A DNA stretch of 64,000 nt from Luteimonas colneyensis (GCF_014836665.1 NZ_JACSQJ010000002.1:124001-188000), one strand, 5' to 3'. Numbered from the stretch's first letter, positions 43,126-54,305 are shown. Numbers and translations are program-made. The notes: generated by a model from the letters alone, not told the origin.

Positions 43126-45498
43126 ATGCCCGAAGTCTCCCCCGCGCTCGCGCGCAAGATCGCCCAGACCATCGCCGACGAGATCGGCGCCCAGCGCAGC
43201 CAGGTCGAATCGGCCGTGGGCCTGCTCGACGAAGGCGCGACCGTGCCCTTCATCGCCCGCTACCGCAAGGAAGTCACCGGCGGCCTGGACGACACCCAGC
43301 TGCGCGACCTCGAGACCCGCCTGTCCTACCTGCGCGAACTGGAAGACCGGCGCGGCGCGATCCTCGCCAGCATCGACGAGCAGGGCAAGCTGACCGACGA
43401 GCTGCGCGCCGACATCGAGGCCGCCGACAGCAAGTCGCGCCTGGAAGACCTCTACCTGCCGTACAAGCAGAAGCGCCGCACCCGCGCCCAGATCGCGCGC
43501 GAGGCCGGGCTGGAGCCGCTGGCCGACGGCCTGCTGGCCGATCCCGCGCTGGTGCCCGAGGAGTTCGCGGCCGGCTTCGTCGACGCGGAGAAGGGCGTGG
43601 CCGACGCGAAGGCCGCGCTGGAGGGCGCGCGCGCGATCCTGCTCGAGCGTTGGGGCGAGGACGCGGCGCTGATCGGTGAGCTGCGCGAATGGCTGGCGCG
43701 CGAGGGCGTGATCCGCTCGAAGGTGGCCGAGGGCAAGGAGGCCGCGGGCGAGAAGTTCCAGGACTACTTCGACCACGCCGAGCCGCTGGCGAAGATTCCC
43801 TCGCACCGCCTGCTGGCCCTGTTCCGCGGCCGCCGCGAGGAATTCCTGCAGCTCGAGCTCGAGCCCGGCGCCGACGTCGACGCCGGCAACGCCTATGCCG
43901 AGGGCCGGATCGCGCTGCACGCCGGCATCCGCGCCGCCGGCCGCCCCGCCGACGCCTGGCTGCTCAACGCCTGCCGCCTGGCCTGGCGCGCCAAGCTGCA
44001 GCTGCACCTGATGCTGGACCTGTTCGCGCAGGCCCGCGAGCAGGCCGAAGCCGAGGCGATCGCGGTGTTCGGCGACAACCTCAAGGACCTGCTGCTGGCC
44101 GCGCCTGCCGGCCCGAAGGCCGTGCTCGGCCTCGACCCGGGCCTGCGCACCGGGGTGAAGCTGGCCGTGGTCGACGCCACCGGCAAGCTGGTCGCCACCG
44201 ACACCATCTATCCGCACGAGCCGCGCCGGCAGTGGGACCAGTCGCTGGCCGCGCTGAAGAAGCTCTGCAGCGCGCACGGCGTGCAACTCATCGCCATCGG
44301 CAACGGCACCGCCAGCCGCGAGACCGACCGCCTGGCCGGCGAACTGCTGAAGCTCGCGCCCGAGCTGGCGATGCAGAAGATCGTGGTCAGCGAGGCCGGC
44401 GCCTCGGTGTACTCGGCGTCCGAGCTGGCCGCGAAGGAGTTCCCCGGCCTCGACGTCTCGCTGCGCGGCGCGGTGTCCATCGCCCGCCGGCTGCAGGATC
44501 CGCTGGCCGAACTGGTGAAGATCGAGCCGAAGGCGATCGGCGTCGGCCAGTACCAGCACGACGTCGACCAGTTCAAGCTCGCGCGCGCGCTCGACGCACG
44601 CGTCGAGGACTGCGTGAACGCGGTCGGCGTGCACGTCAACACCGCATCCGGCGCGCTGCTGTCGCGCGTGTCCGGGCTGTCGTCGACGGTGGCGGCGAAC
44701 ATCGTCGCACACCGCGACGCCAACGGGCCGTTCAAGCGCCGCAAGGACCTGCTGAAGGTGCCGCGCCTGGGCGAGAAGACCTTCGAACAGTGCGCGGGCT
44801 TCCTGCGCATCGCCGATGGCGAAGAGCCGCTGGACGCCTCGGCGGTGCATCCGGAGGCCTATCCGGTGGTCGAGCGCATCGTCGCCGCCACCGGCAGGCC
44901 GATCCAGGCCCTGGTGGGCGATGGCGGCTTCGTGCGTTCGCTCAAGGCCCGCGACTACGTCGACGAGCGCTTCGGCGAGCCGACCGTGCGCGACATCCTC
45001 GCCGAACTCGAGAAGCCCGGCCGCGACCCGCGTCCCGAGTTCAAGGCGGCGAAGTTCGCCGACGGCGTGGAGGACATCAAGGACCTGCGCGAGGGCATGG
45101 TCCTGGAGGGCGTGGTCAGCAACGTCGCGGCCTTCGGTGCCTTCGTCGACATCGGCGTGCACCAGGACGGCCTGGTCCACATCTCCGCGCTGTCGGACCG
45201 CTACGTCAAGGATCCGCGCGAGGTGGTGAAGGCCGGCGACATCGTCAAGGTGAAGGTGCTGGAGGTCGACGTGGCGCGCAAGCGCATCGCGCTGACGCGG
45301 CGCCTGGACGACACGCCGGCGTCGCGCGAGGAGCGCCAGGAGGCACGGCGCGACGGCGGCCCGCGCGGCGGTCGGGGCAGCGGCGGCCAGCACCGTGGCG
45401 GTCCCGCGCCCCGCGGCGGCGGCCAGCCCGCGCGCACCGGCGCGGCGCCCGCCAACAATGCACTCGCGGAGGCCTTCGCACGCGCGAAGGGGGGCTGA
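43126..45498 (+). CDS. tex: Transcription accessory protein Tex
   Basis: A 790-residue RNA-binding protein of the Tex family. Visible parts are the helical N-terminus with [20 protein letters not shown], the YqgF-like domain beginning [20 protein letters not shown], the HhH-containing region with [20 protein letters not shown], and an S1 RNA-binding domain at about residues 655-725 ([20 protein letters not shown]). The last 55 residues are Arg/Gly-rich ([16 protein letters not shown]), an extension beyond the core family. Tex is implicated in transcript handling. Monocistronic. Confidence 0.96.
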   Translation: MPEVSPALARKIAQTIADEIGAQRSQVESAVGLLDEGATVPFIARYRKEVTGGLDDTQLRDLETRLSYLRELEDRRGAILASIDEQGKLTDELRADIEAADSKSRLEDLYLPYKQKRRTRAQIAREAGLEPLADGLLADPALVPEEFAAGFVDAEKGVADAKAALEGARAILLERWGEDAALIGELREWLAREGVIRSKVAEGKEAAGEKFQDYFDHAEPLAKIPSHRLLALFRGRREEFLQLELEPGADVDAGNAYAEGRIALHAGIRAAGRPADAWLLNACRLAWRAKLQLHLMLDLFAQAREQAEAEAIAVFGDNLKDLLLAAPAGPKAVLGLDPGLRTGVKLAVVDATGKLVATDTIYPHEPRRQWDQSLAALKKLCSAHGVQLIAIGNGTASRETDRLAGELLKLAPELAMQKIVVSEAGASVYSASELAAKEFPGLDVSLRGAVSIARRLQDPLAELVKIEPKAIGVGQYQHDVDQFKLARALDARVEDCVNAVGVHVNTASGALLSRVSGLSSTVAANIVAHRDANGPFKRRKDLLKVPRLGEKTFEQCAGFLRIADGEEPLDASAVHPEAYPVVERIVAATGRPIQALVGDGGFVRSLKARDYVDERFGEPTVRDILAELEKPGRDPRPEFKAAKFADGVEDIKDLREGMVLEGVVSNVAAFGAFVDIGVHQDGLVHISALSDRYVKDPREVVKAGDIVKVKVLEVDVARKRIALTRRLDDTPASREERQEARRDGGPRGGRGSGGQHRGGPAPRGGGQPARTGAAPANNALAEAFARAKGG

Positions 45499-45536
45499 GC
45501 CAGGCCCGGGCCCCCGCCCCCCGGCCGGGGGCCGCG

Positions 45537-48497
45537 TCAGTTCGCGACGACCCGGTCCCTGCCGCGGCGCTTGGCCTCGTACAGGCACACGTCCGCACGC
45601 CGCAGCAGGTCGTCGGGCTGCTCGTCCCCGGCCCGCTGCACCAGGCCCGCGCTGATGGTGCAGGCCAGGCCGTCGCCGGGCGCGTCGAGCCGCATCGCGG
45701 CGATCGCCATGCGCGCCTGTTCCAGCTTGGGCAGGGCCTCGCCGAGGGCCATGCCCTCGAGCACCACCAGGAACTCCTCGCCGCCGGTGCGCGCGACGAA
45801 CACCGACGGCTGCCGCAGCGAGTACAGCAGCCGCTCGCCGACCTGCGCCAGCACCTGGTCTCCGGCCTGGTGCCCGTGGCGGTCGTTGATGGCCTTGAAG
45901 CGGTCGACGTCGAGCAGCGCCACGCACAGGGGCCCGCCGTTGGCGTCGGCGTGCGCCACCGCGGCCTCCAGGCGCAGGTCGCAGGCGCGGCGGTTGGGCA
46001 GGCCGGTCAGGGCATCGTGGTGGGCCTGGTGGGCCAACTGCTTCATCAGCTGCTCGCGTTCGCGCGAGGCCTGCTCGAGCTCGGCGTTCTTCTCGCGCAG
46101 CTCCTCGGTGCGCTGCGCGACCATCGACTCCAGTCGCCGCTGGCGGTGGCGCTGGCGGCGGCTCAGCCATGCGTACAGCCCGGCCAGCAGCAGCGCCAGC
46201 GCGGACACGCCCAGCAGGCGCACCGGCGTGCGCTCCCACCACGGCGTCGCGACCTGCAGGTCCACCCGGGCCTCGCCGGCCGGCCGCGACCAGTCCGCCG
46301 GCGCCCGCGCGACCTGCACTTCGAAGCGCGCGCTTCCCGGCGGCAGGTGGGTGTAGGTCACCTCGCCGGACTGGCGGGCCTCGATCCAGTCATGGTCGAC
46401 GCCGTGCATCCGGTAGCGGTAGCGCAGGCTGTTCGGGCTGCGCTGGCTGACGCCGGTGAACTGGATCACCACGCGCGCGCCCGGCGGCACCTCCGTTCCC
46501 GCCACGCCGTCCACGGTGACCCGGTCGATCACGAGCGACACCTCGCCCACGGCCGCCTCCACCAGGCGGGCCGGATCGAACACGGCGATCCCGGCGGCGG
46601 TGGGCATCCACAGCTCGCCGCTGGCCATCCGCCAGCCGGCCGGCGAACTGCCGCCGTTCGACTGCCGGCTGGGCATGCCGTCGTCGCGGGAGAAGGACTG
46701 GATATCCAGCAGCTCCGCTTCACCGCGGTCGACCGCTTCGAACGCCGCGCGCGGGATCCGCGACACGCCCTCGTTGCTGCTGACCCAGAGATTGCCGAAA
46801 CCGTCGGGGAGGATGCGGAACAGCGCGCTCCCGGTCAGCCCCTGCCGTCGGCCATAGAGGACGAATGCGCCATTGCGATTTCGCAGCACGCCGCGGTCGC
46901 TGGCGATCCACAGGGTGCCGTCGGGATCGGACAGGAAGTCCATCGCGGACAGCCCCGGGAAATCGACCTCCGGCGCCAGCACCACCACGCGCCCGTCCGG
47001 CTCGCGGAACGCAAGGCCGCCCATGAAGCCGATCCAGAGCCTGCCATCGCCGGCGAGATGCAGGGCGCGCACCGGCAGCGCCGGCAGTCCGGGCAGCGGC
47101 TCATCGACTCGCTGCCCGCCGCGCCAGGCCTTGAGCCCGCGCTCGGTGCCGATCCAGAGCGTTCCGTCGGGATCCTCCAGCAGGGCGCGTACCTGTTCGG
47201 TGGCGAGCAGGCTGTCCTCCGGCGCCAGCGGACGCGCCGGCGCCTGCGCGGAGGCGCCGACGTGGATCACGCCGCGGTTGTAGGTCCCGGCCCAGACCCC
47301 GCCATCGGCGGCCAGCGCCAGCGCCAGCACCGAGGCCGAGGGCAGGCCCGGCCGCGGCATCAGGACCTCGACCTGGCCGTCGCGCACCCGGCTCAGGCCC
47401 CCGGAATGTCCGACCCAGACCTGGCCGTCGGCGGTCTCCACCAGGCTTCGCACGAAGTCGTTGCGCAGCCCCTGCTCCTTGCCGAGGCCCCAGACCGGAC
47501 CGTCACCGACGCGGAACAGGCCGTGGGTGGTGCCCATCCAGACCAGCCCTTCGCGCCCTTCGAACAGCGCGCCCGAGGCGAAGCCCTCGATGCCGTGGCG
47601 CCGGTCCAGCTGCTGCCACCGGCCCTGCCAGTAGCGCAGCAGCGTGCTGTCGGTGGCCGCCACCCAGAGCGCGCCCTGCCGGTCCTCGAGCAGCCCTTCG
47701 GCCGCACCGGGGCGCAGCCGCTCCAGGCGCTCCCCTCGCAGCCGCCACACCCCTTGCTCGCCCGCGATCCAGAGGGCGCCGTCACGCGACTGCTGCAGGC
47801 CGCGGACTTCGCCCTCGGGCAGGCCCAGCCGCTCGCCCCACGATTCAAGCCGGCCCCCGTGCCAGCGGTACAGGCCATGCCGGTTGCCCGCCAGCAGGCT
47901 GCCGTCGGCAAGGGCCAGCAGCGCAGTGGGCTGGAGCCCGGCCAGCGCCTCCCCGCCGTCGACGCGGGCACAGTCGTCGCCCTGTCCCAGCCGGTACGCG
48001 CCGTCGCGGGCCACGACCCACTGCCCGCCGTCGATGGCGTGGGCCACGCGGATCACATCCAGCTCCGGGAACGCCGCGCAGGCCGGCCGGGGCTCGCCGC
48101 CATCGGGTACGCGCATCAGGCCCAGGTGGTCGACGCCCACCAGCACGCTGTCACCGTCGCGCAGCAGCAGGCGCGAGGCCAGGCGCCGTCCATCGGGGTG
48201 GTTCAGCGCTTCGACCTCGCGGAAGCTGCGCCCGTCGAAGCGCACCGTGCCTTCCCAGGTCGCGACCCACAGGAAGCCGTCGCCGTCCTGGCTGATGGCA
48301 TGGACCTGGCCGTGCGGCAGGCCGTCGTCGGCGTTCCAGCGGGTCACCGTGTAGCGTTCGGGCGGCAGCGCCGGGTCCAGCGCCCGGGCGGGGCCCGCAG
48401 CGAACGCCACCAGCAGGAAGGCATACGCCAGCACGCAGGCCCGCAAGACGCCGGGCCACCCGCTCGTGGCCGGGGTGGCTGCTTCCACGCCTGGCAT
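45537..48497 (-). CDS. Periplasmic two-component-propeller sensor diguanylate cyclase (GGDEF)
   Basis: A 986-residue protein: a signal/anchor at the N-terminus, a large periplasmic beta-propeller of two-component-regulator repeats (FLWVATWEGTVRFDGRSF, LWVSSNEGVSRIPRAAF, LWIGTERGLKAWRG), then a Y_Y_Y domain (RYRYRMHGVDHDWIEARQSG), a transmembrane helix (LLGVSALALLLAGLYAWL) and a coiled coil. The cytoplasmic GGDEF domain has GGEEF at about residues 905-909. The product is expected to be c-di-GMP in response to an unknown periplasmic ligand. No RxxD inhibitory site is visible five residues before GGEEF. I chose ATG 48497 (MPGVEAATPATSG) because it precedes the signal; the frame is open to 48557. 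Confidence 0.88.
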   Translation of the reverse strand: MPGVEAATPATSGWPGVLRACVLAYAFLLVAFAAGPARALDPALPPERYTVTRWNADDGLPHGQVHAISQDGDGFLWVATWEGTVRFDGRSFREVEALNHPDGRRLASRLLLRDGDSVLVGVDHLGLMRVPDGGEPRPACAAFPELDVIRVAHAIDGGQWVVARDGAYRLGQGDDCARVDGGEALAGLQPTALLALADGSLLAGNRHGLYRWHGGRLESWGERLGLPEGEVRGLQQSRDGALWIAGEQGVWRLRGERLERLRPGAAEGLLEDRQGALWVAATDSTLLRYWQGRWQQLDRRHGIEGFASGALFEGREGLVWMGTTHGLFRVGDGPVWGLGKEQGLRNDFVRSLVETADGQVWVGHSGGLSRVRDGQVEVLMPRPGLPSASVLALALAADGGVWAGTYNRGVIHVGASAQAPARPLAPEDSLLATEQVRALLEDPDGTLWIGTERGLKAWRGGQRVDEPLPGLPALPVRALHLAGDGRLWIGFMGGLAFREPDGRVVVLAPEVDFPGLSAMDFLSDPDGTLWIASDRGVLRNRNGAFVLYGRRQGLTGSALFRILPDGFGNLWVSSNEGVSRIPRAAFEAVDRGEAELLDIQSFSRDDGMPSRQSNGGSSPAGWRMASGELWMPTAAGIAVFDPARLVEAAVGEVSLVIDRVTVDGVAGTEVPPGARVVIQFTGVSQRSPNSLRYRYRMHGVDHDWIEARQSGEVTYTHLPPGSARFEVQVARAPADWSRPAGEARVDLQVATPWWERTPVRLLGVSALALLLAGLYAWLSRRQRHRQRRLESMVAQRTEELREKNAELEQASREREQLMKQLAHQAHHDALTGLPNRRACDLRLEAAVAHADANGGPLCVALLDVDRFKAINDRHGHQAGDQVLAQVGERLLYSLRQPSVFVARTGGEEFLVVLEGMALGEALPKLEQARMAIAAMRLDAPGDGLACTISAGLVQRAGDEQPDDLLRRADVCLYEAKRRGRDRVVAN

Positions 48498-48604
48498 GCT
48501 GTCAACGCACCCCTGTCCAGGTCGACCGGAGAAGTGTAGCAACCAGACCGCCGTCACAATCGCCGTTTTGAAAGCCTGCGCACCGTCCCCATCCTGTCCA
48601 TGCG

Positions 48605-48805
48605 ATGACCACGACTTTCCAGCCCTTGGCCGAACTCTCCCCCGACGCGGACGACCCGCGCCCGGTGCCCCCGGAAGCGCCCCTGCCCAGCGACTGCTGC
48701 GACAGCGGCTGCGATCCCTGTATCAACGACAGCTACGCCGAAGAGCTGCAGTACTACCGCGAGCAGCTGGCGAAGTGGCTGGAGCGGCATCCCGGCCAGG
48801 CCTGA
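48605..48805 (+). CDS. Small oxidoreductase-like Cys-rich protein
   Basis: A 66-residue protein with the CCDSGCDPCINDSYAEELQY block: Cys-Cys, then Cys and Cys in a CxxxCxxC-like arrangement, followed by YxxEL..Y. This corresponds to the 'oxidoreductase-like' N-terminal domain family (Oxidored-like), small proteins of unknown biochemical role. The N-terminus is Pro/Asp-rich. Divergent from the GGDEF gene and 28 bp ahead of the CDF gene. The frame is unambiguous but the protein is short. Confidence 0.8.
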   Translation: MTTTFQPLAELSPDADDPRPVPPEAPLPSDCCDSGCDPCINDSYAEELQYYREQLAKWLERHPGQA

Positions 48806-48821
48806 CTCCCGGGAGGCAGGG

Positions 48822-48827
48822 CACAAT
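48822..48827 (+). promoter_or_regulatory. -10-like CACAAT, leaderless-type start
   Basis: CACAAT ends 6 nt before the ATG at 48834. It could indicate a separate promoter for the CDF gene between the small Cys-rich gene and the CDF gene. Confidence 0.4.
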
Positions 48828-48833
48828 AGGCGG

Positions 48834-49754
48834 ATGGACAACACCGGTAGCCCGCCCGCGACCAGGCCGGACCTGAGGAAATACGCCTGGCTGGCGATCG
48901 CCGCGGCGGTGCTGACGGTCCTGCTCAAGACGGCCGCCTGGGCCATCACCGGCTCGGTGGGCCTGCTGTCGGACGCCGCGGAGTCGCTGGTCAACCTGGT
49001 GGCGGCGATCGTCGCGCTGGTCTCGCTGACCATCGCCGCCAGGCCCGCCGACGAGGACCACCACTTCGGGCACAGCAAGGCGGAGTACTTCTCCGCGGCC
49101 CTGGAAGGGATCATGGTCTTCCTCGCGGCGGCCTCGATCATCTACCTGGGCATCGAGCGCCTGCTCAACCCGCGGCCGCTGGAGTCGCTGGGCATCGGCC
49201 TGGCCGTATCGATGGTAGCCGCGGTGCTCAACGGCGTCGTCGGGCGGATCCTGATCCGCGTCGGCGAACGGCACCGCTCGATCACCCTGCGCGCCGACGG
49301 CAAGCATCTGATGACCGACGTCTACACCTCGGTCGGGGTGGTGATCGGCCTGGGGCTGGCCTGGCTCAGCGGCTGGACCTGGGTGGACCCGGTGATCGCG
49401 ATCCTGGTGGGGGTGAACATCCTGTTTACCGGCTACAGGCTCATCTCCGAGTCGACCGCCGGGCTGATGGACGCGTCCCTGTCGCCGGAAGACAACGCCA
49501 GGATCCAGGCCATCCTCGATGCCCACACCGAGCAGGGCCGGATCGAGTTCCACGCCGTGCGCACGCGCGAGTCCGGATCCCGCCAGTTCATGGAGATGCA
49601 CATGCTGGTGCCCGGCGACTGGACCGTGCAGCGCGGCCATGACGCCATGGAGGACCTGGTCGAGCTGATCGTGGCGCAGTTCCCGGCCATGAGCGTGACC
49701 GGGCACCTGGAGCCGGTCGCCGATCCGCGCAGCTACGAGGACATGGCCCTTTAG
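48834..49754 (+). CDS. Cation diffusion facilitator (FieF-like) transporter
   Basis: A 306-residue CDF-family metal/H+ antiporter with six transmembrane helices and a C-terminal cytoplasmic domain. Metal-binding residues are visible: Asp in VGLLSDAAESLVNLVAAI, the HHFGHSKAEYFSAALEG loop with His and Asp-like positions, and HLMTDVYTSVGVVIGL with His and Asp. FieF-type proteins export Zn2+, Fe2+ or Cd2+. The length is normal. Followed by a SulP transporter after 39 bp. Confidence 0.93.
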   Translation: MDNTGSPPATRPDLRKYAWLAIAAAVLTVLLKTAAWAITGSVGLLSDAAESLVNLVAAIVALVSLTIAARPADEDHHFGHSKAEYFSAALEGIMVFLAAASIIYLGIERLLNPRPLESLGIGLAVSMVAAVLNGVVGRILIRVGERHRSITLRADGKHLMTDVYTSVGVVIGLGLAWLSGWTWVDPVIAILVGVNILFTGYRLISESTAGLMDASLSPEDNARIQAILDAHTEQGRIEFHAVRTRESGSRQFMEMHMLVPGDWTVQRGHDAMEDLVELIVAQFPAMSVTGHLEPVADPRSYEDMAL

Positions 49755-49793
49755 GGGCCATGCCATTCGCCAACACCCCTCCGGAGTCGATCC

Positions 49794-51260
49794 GTGTCCG
49801 TCACCTATCCACCGCTGCGCGAGCAGTGGTTCGGCAACGTCCGCGGCGACGTGCTCTCCGGCGTGTTGGTCGCGCTGGCGCTGATCCCCGAAGCCATCGC
49901 CTTCTCCATCATTGCCGGCGTCGATCCGCGGGTGGGCCTGTACGCCTCGTTCTGCATCGCGGTGGTGACCGCGATCGCAGGCGGCCGGCCGGGCATGATC
50001 TCCGCCGCCACCGGCGCGATGGCCCTGGTGATGGTCGACCTGGTGCGCGACCACGGCCTGCAGTACCTGTTGGCCGCCACCATCCTGGCCGGCGTGCTGC
50101 AGATCCTCGCAGGCGCGCTCAAGCTCAACACCCTGATGCGCTTCGTCTCGCGCTCGGTGGTGGTCGGCTTCGTCAACGCACTGGCGATCCTGATCTTCCT
50201 CGCCCAGCTGCCGGAGCTGATCGGCATGCCGATGACGGTTTACGCGGTGTGCGCGGCGGGGCTGGCGATCATCTACCTGCTGCCGCTGCTTACGAAGGCG
50301 GTGCCCTCGCCGCTGGTGGCGATCATTCTGCTGACCGGCGTCAGCATCTGGCTGGGCCTGGACATCCGCACCGTCGGCGACATGGGCGAGCTGCCCGACG
50401 CGCTGCCGGTGTTCCTGTTCCCGGACATCCCGCTGGCCATGGAGACGCTGCGCATCATCCTGCCGGTGTCGGCCACGCTCGCGGTCGTGGGCCTGCTGGA
50501 GTCGCTGATGACCGCGCAGATCGTCGAGGACATGACCGACACGCCCACCGACCGCCGCCGCGAGTGCGTCGGCCAGGGCAGCGCGAACATCGTGGCCGGC
50601 CTGTTCGGCGGGATGGCCGGCTGCGCGATGATCGGCCAGTCGGTGATCAACGTGAGCTCCGGCGGGCGCGGGCGGCTGTCGTGCTTCGTCGCCGGCGTGG
50701 TGCTGCTGGTGCTGGTGGTCTATGCCTCGGACTGGGTGTCGCGGATCCCGATGGCGGCGCTGGTGGCGGTGATGATCATGGTCAGCATCGGCACCTTCCA
50801 CTGGAAGAGCTTCCGTGAGCTGCGCACGCATCCGAAAACCGCCAACGTGATCATGCTGGGCACGGTGGTCGTCACCGTGGCCACCGGCGACCTGGCCAAG
50901 GGCGTGCTGACCGGCGTGCTGCTGACCGCGCTCTCGTTCACCCGCCGGGTCAGCGCGGTGCTCGACGTCACGCACGAGGACGCCGCCGACGGCACGCGCA
51001 CCTACCGGGTACGGGGCCAGGTGTTCTTTGCCTGCGCGGTGCAGTTCGCCAACAGCTTCGACTACGTGCACACCCCCGGCCGGGTGGTCATCGACCTCAC
51101 CGCGGCGCATTTCTGGGACACCACCGCGGTGGCCGCGCTGGACCGCGTCGTGCTCAAGCTGCGCAGGCACGGCGCCGAGGTCGAGGTGGTGGGACTGAAC
51201 CGCGCGAGCCAGTCGCTGGTGGACCAGCTCGGCACGCACGGCGGTCAGGCGGCGGGCTGA
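49794..51260 (+). CDS. SulP family anion transporter with STAS domain
   Basis: A 488-residue SulP-type transporter. N-terminal [20 protein letters not shown] and [10 protein letters not shown] signatures are characteristic, then a membrane part of about 10-12 helices, ending in a STAS domain ([20 protein letters not shown] and [17 protein letters not shown]). Substrates in the family include sulfate, bicarbonate and molybdate, and cannot be read from the sequence. GTG start at 49794 with a CCGGAG ribosome site 8 nt upstream. Confidence 0.92.
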   Translation: MSVTYPPLREQWFGNVRGDVLSGVLVALALIPEAIAFSIIAGVDPRVGLYASFCIAVVTAIAGGRPGMISAATGAMALVMVDLVRDHGLQYLLAATILAGVLQILAGALKLNTLMRFVSRSVVVGFVNALAILIFLAQLPELIGMPMTVYAVCAAGLAIIYLLPLLTKAVPSPLVAIILLTGVSIWLGLDIRTVGDMGELPDALPVFLFPDIPLAMETLRIILPVSATLAVVGLLESLMTAQIVEDMTDTPTDRRRECVGQGSANIVAGLFGGMAGCAMIGQSVINVSSGGRGRLSCFVAGVVLLVLVVYASDWVSRIPMAALVAVMIMVSIGTFHWKSFRELRTHPKTANVIMLGTVVVTVATGDLAKGVLTGVLLTALSFTRRVSAVLDVTHEDAADGTRTYRVRGQVFFACAVQFANSFDYVHTPGRVVIDLTAAHFWDTTAVAALDRVVLKLRRHGAEVEVVGLNRASQSLVDQLGTHGGQAAG

Positions 51261-51341
51261 GCCGGCGGACCCGCATGGGGCACGCGCAGGCACGTGGGCC
51301 GGCGGCCAGCGATCATCGCGCGCCGCAGCGGCGACGTGGCC

Positions 51342-52295
51342 TCAGGCCCAGTCGCGGTCCGCGGTGAACGACACGGTCAGCCAGCGGTCGGGCGTGTCAT
51401 CGCCGATCTCGTCGCGGAGCTCGTCCCAGGCCTCCAGCGTGCGCGCCGGCCAGCCGCGCGGCACGATGAAGAACACCTCGATGTGCCGGCCACGTCCCTT
51501 GCGCACCACGTACGACCGGTGGCCGAGGAAACCTTCGCGCTCGACGAAGTGCCGCGCCACTTCGTCCACGTGCTGCTTCAGCAGTGGCGGCGTCACCATC
51601 AGCACGTCGGCCATGGCACGTCGGACCGTGCGGTACGGGATCGGCAGGATCAGCACGCACACCAGCGCCAGTACCGCCGGGTCGACATAGGGCACCAGCC
51701 AGCGCTGGGCGGTCCCCTCCAGCGCCAGCCCGATCACGAACGCCACCAGCAGTGCCAGCGTGATCGCCGCCGACATCGCCCAGGCCTGGATGTCGATGGC
51801 CACCAGCTGCGAACCCAGCCGGCGGTTGGCGCGCCAGCCGTAGAGCGCCAGCGCCACGCTGACCACGAGCGTGACCACGGCGTAGGCGATGCCCATGCCG
51901 AACTGCATTTCGCGCCCGCCCGACAGGAAGCTGTCGATGGCGTTGATCAGCGCATAGCAGGTGGCGCCGATGAGCAGCAGGCCGGTCACCGCCAGCACCA
52001 TCGGCTCCAGGTGCCACACGCCCATGGTGAAGCGCTCGGACAGTTCGCGGCTGCGCTCGCCGCTGGCGGCGTAGTCGGCGATCATCCGTGCCACCAGCAG
52101 CGCCACGATGCTGGCCAGCGCATCGAACAGCGAATACACGCCGTCGAACACCACCGCGAACGAGCCCGACGCCAGCCCGGCCACGATGCCCAGCGCGGCC
52201 ACGAGCACGGTGGCGATGATCGACGCGCGCAGGACCGCATGTTCGGCGCGTGCGGCCAGCGCATCGTCCCCCGGGCGCGGACTGGAGGTGGGCAT
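51342..52295 (-). CDS. CDF-family cation transporter
   Basis: A 317-residue protein of the cation diffusion facilitator superfamily. It has six hydrophobic segments, beginning with AVLRASIIATVLVAALGIVA, and a conserved Asp in the VVFDGVYSLFDALAS region. C-terminal domain includes SYVVRKGRGRHIEVFF. It differs from the FieF-like gene in the second metal motif, so it belongs to another CDF branch. The N-terminus is chosen at ATG 52295; an in-frame ATG at 52337 would add 14 residues. Convergent with the SulP gene (about 80 bp). Confidence 0.85.
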   Translation of the reverse strand: MPTSSPRPGDDALAARAEHAVLRASIIATVLVAALGIVAGLASGSFAVVFDGVYSLFDALASIVALLVARMIADYAASGERSRELSERFTMGVWHLEPMVLAVTGLLLIGATCYALINAIDSFLSGGREMQFGMGIAYAVVTLVVSVALALYGWRANRRLGSQLVAIDIQAWAMSAAITLALLVAFVIGLALEGTAQRWLVPYVDPAVLALVCVLILPIPYRTVRRAMADVLMVTPPLLKQHVDEVARHFVEREGFLGHRSYVVRKGRGRHIEVFFIVPRGWPARTLEAWDELRDEIGDDTPDRWLTVSFTADRDWA

Positions 52296-52403
52296 GACGC
52301 CAGCTTGCCGCGCCGGATGCGGAGGCGCCAGCGACACATCCGCGCGGCCTGTCCGGGGCCGCGGACGGCGTAGCGGCCGCTGCGGCAGGCTGCGCGCGGG
52401 CGC

Positions 52404-54293
52404 TCAGGCCGCGCTGCTGCGCCGGGCCCGCTCCAGGTGCACCAGCAGCAGCGAGATCGCCGCCGGCGTCATGCCCGGGATGCGCTGCGCCTGGCCGACG
52501 GTCTGCGGGCGCACCTGGGCCAGCTTCTGTCGCAGCTCCGCCGACAGCCCGCGCACCGCCGCGTAGTCGAAGTGCTCGCCGATCAGCGTCTCCTCGCTGC
52601 GGCGCTGGCGCGCGATCTCCTCGCGCTGGCGCTCGAGGTAGCCCGAATACTTGGCCTCGATCTCCACCTGTTCGGCCACCGCCGGGTCGGCCACCTGCGG
52701 ACCGAAGGCCGGCACCGCGGCCAGCTTCGCGTAGTCCAGCTCCGGCCGGCGCAGCAGGTCGAGCCCACTGCATTCGCGGCTGATGTCGATGCCCAGCACC
52801 GCGGAGGCGTCGCGGCCGATGGCGTTGTTCGGCGATGCCCAGAGGCCGCCCAGGCGCTGCGTTTCGGCCGCGACCGCGTCGCGCTTGCGCGCGAAGGCCG
52901 CCCAGCGCGCGTCGTCGACGATGCCCAGCTCGCGGCCGACCGGCGTCAGCCGCAGGTCGGCGTTGTCCTCGCGCAGCTGCAGCCGGTACTCGGCGCGGCT
53001 GGTGAACATGCGGTAGGGCTCGCTGGTGCCGTGGGTGACCAGGTCGTCGACCAGCACGCCGAGGTAGGCCTGGTCGCGGCGCGGCGCCCAGCCGTCGCGG
53101 CCCTGCACCGCGCGCGCGGCATTGGCGCCGGCCAGCAGGCCCTGCGCGGCGGCCTCCTCGTAGCCGGTGGTGCCGTTGATCTGCCCGGCGAAGTACAGCC
53201 CGGCCACGGCCTTGGTCTCCAGCGTGGCCTTCAGGCCGCGCGGGTCGAAGTAGTCGTATTCGATCGCATAGCCGGGCCGGGTAATGTGCGCGCGCTCGAA
53301 GCCCTGCACCGAGCGCACCAGGGCCAGCTGCACGTCGAAGGGCAGCGAGGTGGAGATGCCGTTGGGATAGATCTCGGCCACGCCCAGACCCTCGGGCTCG
53401 ACGAAGACCTGGTGGCTGTCCTTCTCGGCGAAGCGCACCACCTTGTCCTCGATCGACGGGCAGTAGCGCGGCCCGGTGCCCTCGATCCGGCCGGAATACA
53501 TCGGCGAGCGATGCAGCGCGCCGCGGATGATGTCGTGCGTGCGCGGCGTGGTCTGGGTGATCCAGCAGGAGACCTGCGCGGGATGGTCGTCGCGCGTGCC
53601 CATGAAGGAGAACACCGGACGCGGGTCGTCGCCCGGCTGCTCGACCATCACCGAGTAGTCGAGCGTGCGGCCGTCGATGCGCGGCGGCGTGCCGGTCTTG
53701 AGGCGGTCGACCACGAACGGACCGTCACGCAGGCGCTCGGCCAGGCGCACCGAGGGCGGATCGCCCATGCGCCCACCGGCATGCTGCGCCTCGCCGACGT
53801 GGATCCGGCCGGCGAGGAAGGTGCCGGCGGTCAGGACCACGGCCGGCGCTTCGAAGCGCAGCCCGGTATTGGTCACCGCACCGCGCACGGCGCCGCCCTC
53901 GATCACCAGGTCGTCGACCGCCGCCTGGAACACGGTCAGGTGCGGCTGCGCTTCCACCGCGCGGCGGATGAAGGCCCGGTACAGCGCGCGGTCGGCCTGG
54001 CAGCGCGTCGCGCGCACCGCCGGACCCTTGGACGCGTTGAGGCGCCGCCACTGGATGCCGGCGGCGTCGGCGGCGCGCGCCATCACCCCGCCCAGCGCAT
54101 CGATCTCGCGCACGAGGTGGCCCTTGCCGATCCCGCCGATCGCGGGGTTGCAGCTCATCGCACCAATGGTCTCGATGCTGTGGGTGAGCAGCAGCGTGCG
54201 CGCACCGGCACGCGCGGCGGCCAGCGCGGCTTCGGTGCCGGCGTGGCCGCCGCCGATCACGATGACGTCGTGGCGGTGGAAGTCGTGATGCAT
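52404..54293 (-). CDS. mnmG: tRNA U34 5-carboxymethylaminomethyl modification enzyme MnmG
   Basis: A 629-residue FAD-dependent enzyme (GidA) that, with MnmE, modifies the wobble uridine of several tRNAs. The N-terminal FAD motif is [40 protein letters not shown] and [20 protein letters not shown] are highly conserved, as are [20 protein letters not shown] and [20 protein letters not shown]. It agrees exactly with the family length. The ATG at 54291-54293 lies 6 nt downstream of a GATAAT hexamer, so the longer open frame upstream is not real. A candidate small RNA is encoded on the other strand just upstream. Confidence 0.98.
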   Translation of the reverse strand: MHHDFHRHDVIVIGGGHAGTEAALAAARAGARTLLLTHSIETIGAMSCNPAIGGIGKGHLVREIDALGGVMARAADAAGIQWRRLNASKGPAVRATRCQADRALYRAFIRRAVEAQPHLTVFQAAVDDLVIEGGAVRGAVTNTGLRFEAPAVVLTAGTFLAGRIHVGEAQHAGGRMGDPPSVRLAERLRDGPFVVDRLKTGTPPRIDGRTLDYSVMVEQPGDDPRPVFSFMGTRDDHPAQVSCWITQTTPRTHDIIRGALHRSPMYSGRIEGTGPRYCPSIEDKVVRFAEKDSHQVFVEPEGLGVAEIYPNGISTSLPFDVQLALVRSVQGFERAHITRPGYAIEYDYFDPRGLKATLETKAVAGLYFAGQINGTTGYEEAAAQGLLAGANAARAVQGRDGWAPRRDQAYLGVLVDDLVTHGTSEPYRMFTSRAEYRLQLREDNADLRLTPVGRELGIVDDARWAAFARKRDAVAAETQRLGGLWASPNNAIGRDASAVLGIDISRECSGLDLLRRPELDYAKLAAVPAFGPQVADPAVAEQVEIEAKYSGYLERQREEIARQRRSEETLIGEHFDYAAVRGLSAELRQKLAQVRPQTVGQAQRIPGMTPAAISLLLVHLERARRSSAA

Positions 54294-54299
54294 CTCGCA

Positions 54300-54305
54300 A
54301 TTATC
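54300..54305 (-). promoter_or_regulatory. -10-like GATAAT, leaderless-type start of mnmG
   Basis: On the minus strand GATAAT (plus-strand ATTATC) is followed by 6 nt and the mnmG ATG at 54293. There is no ribosome site between them. Confidence 0.45.
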
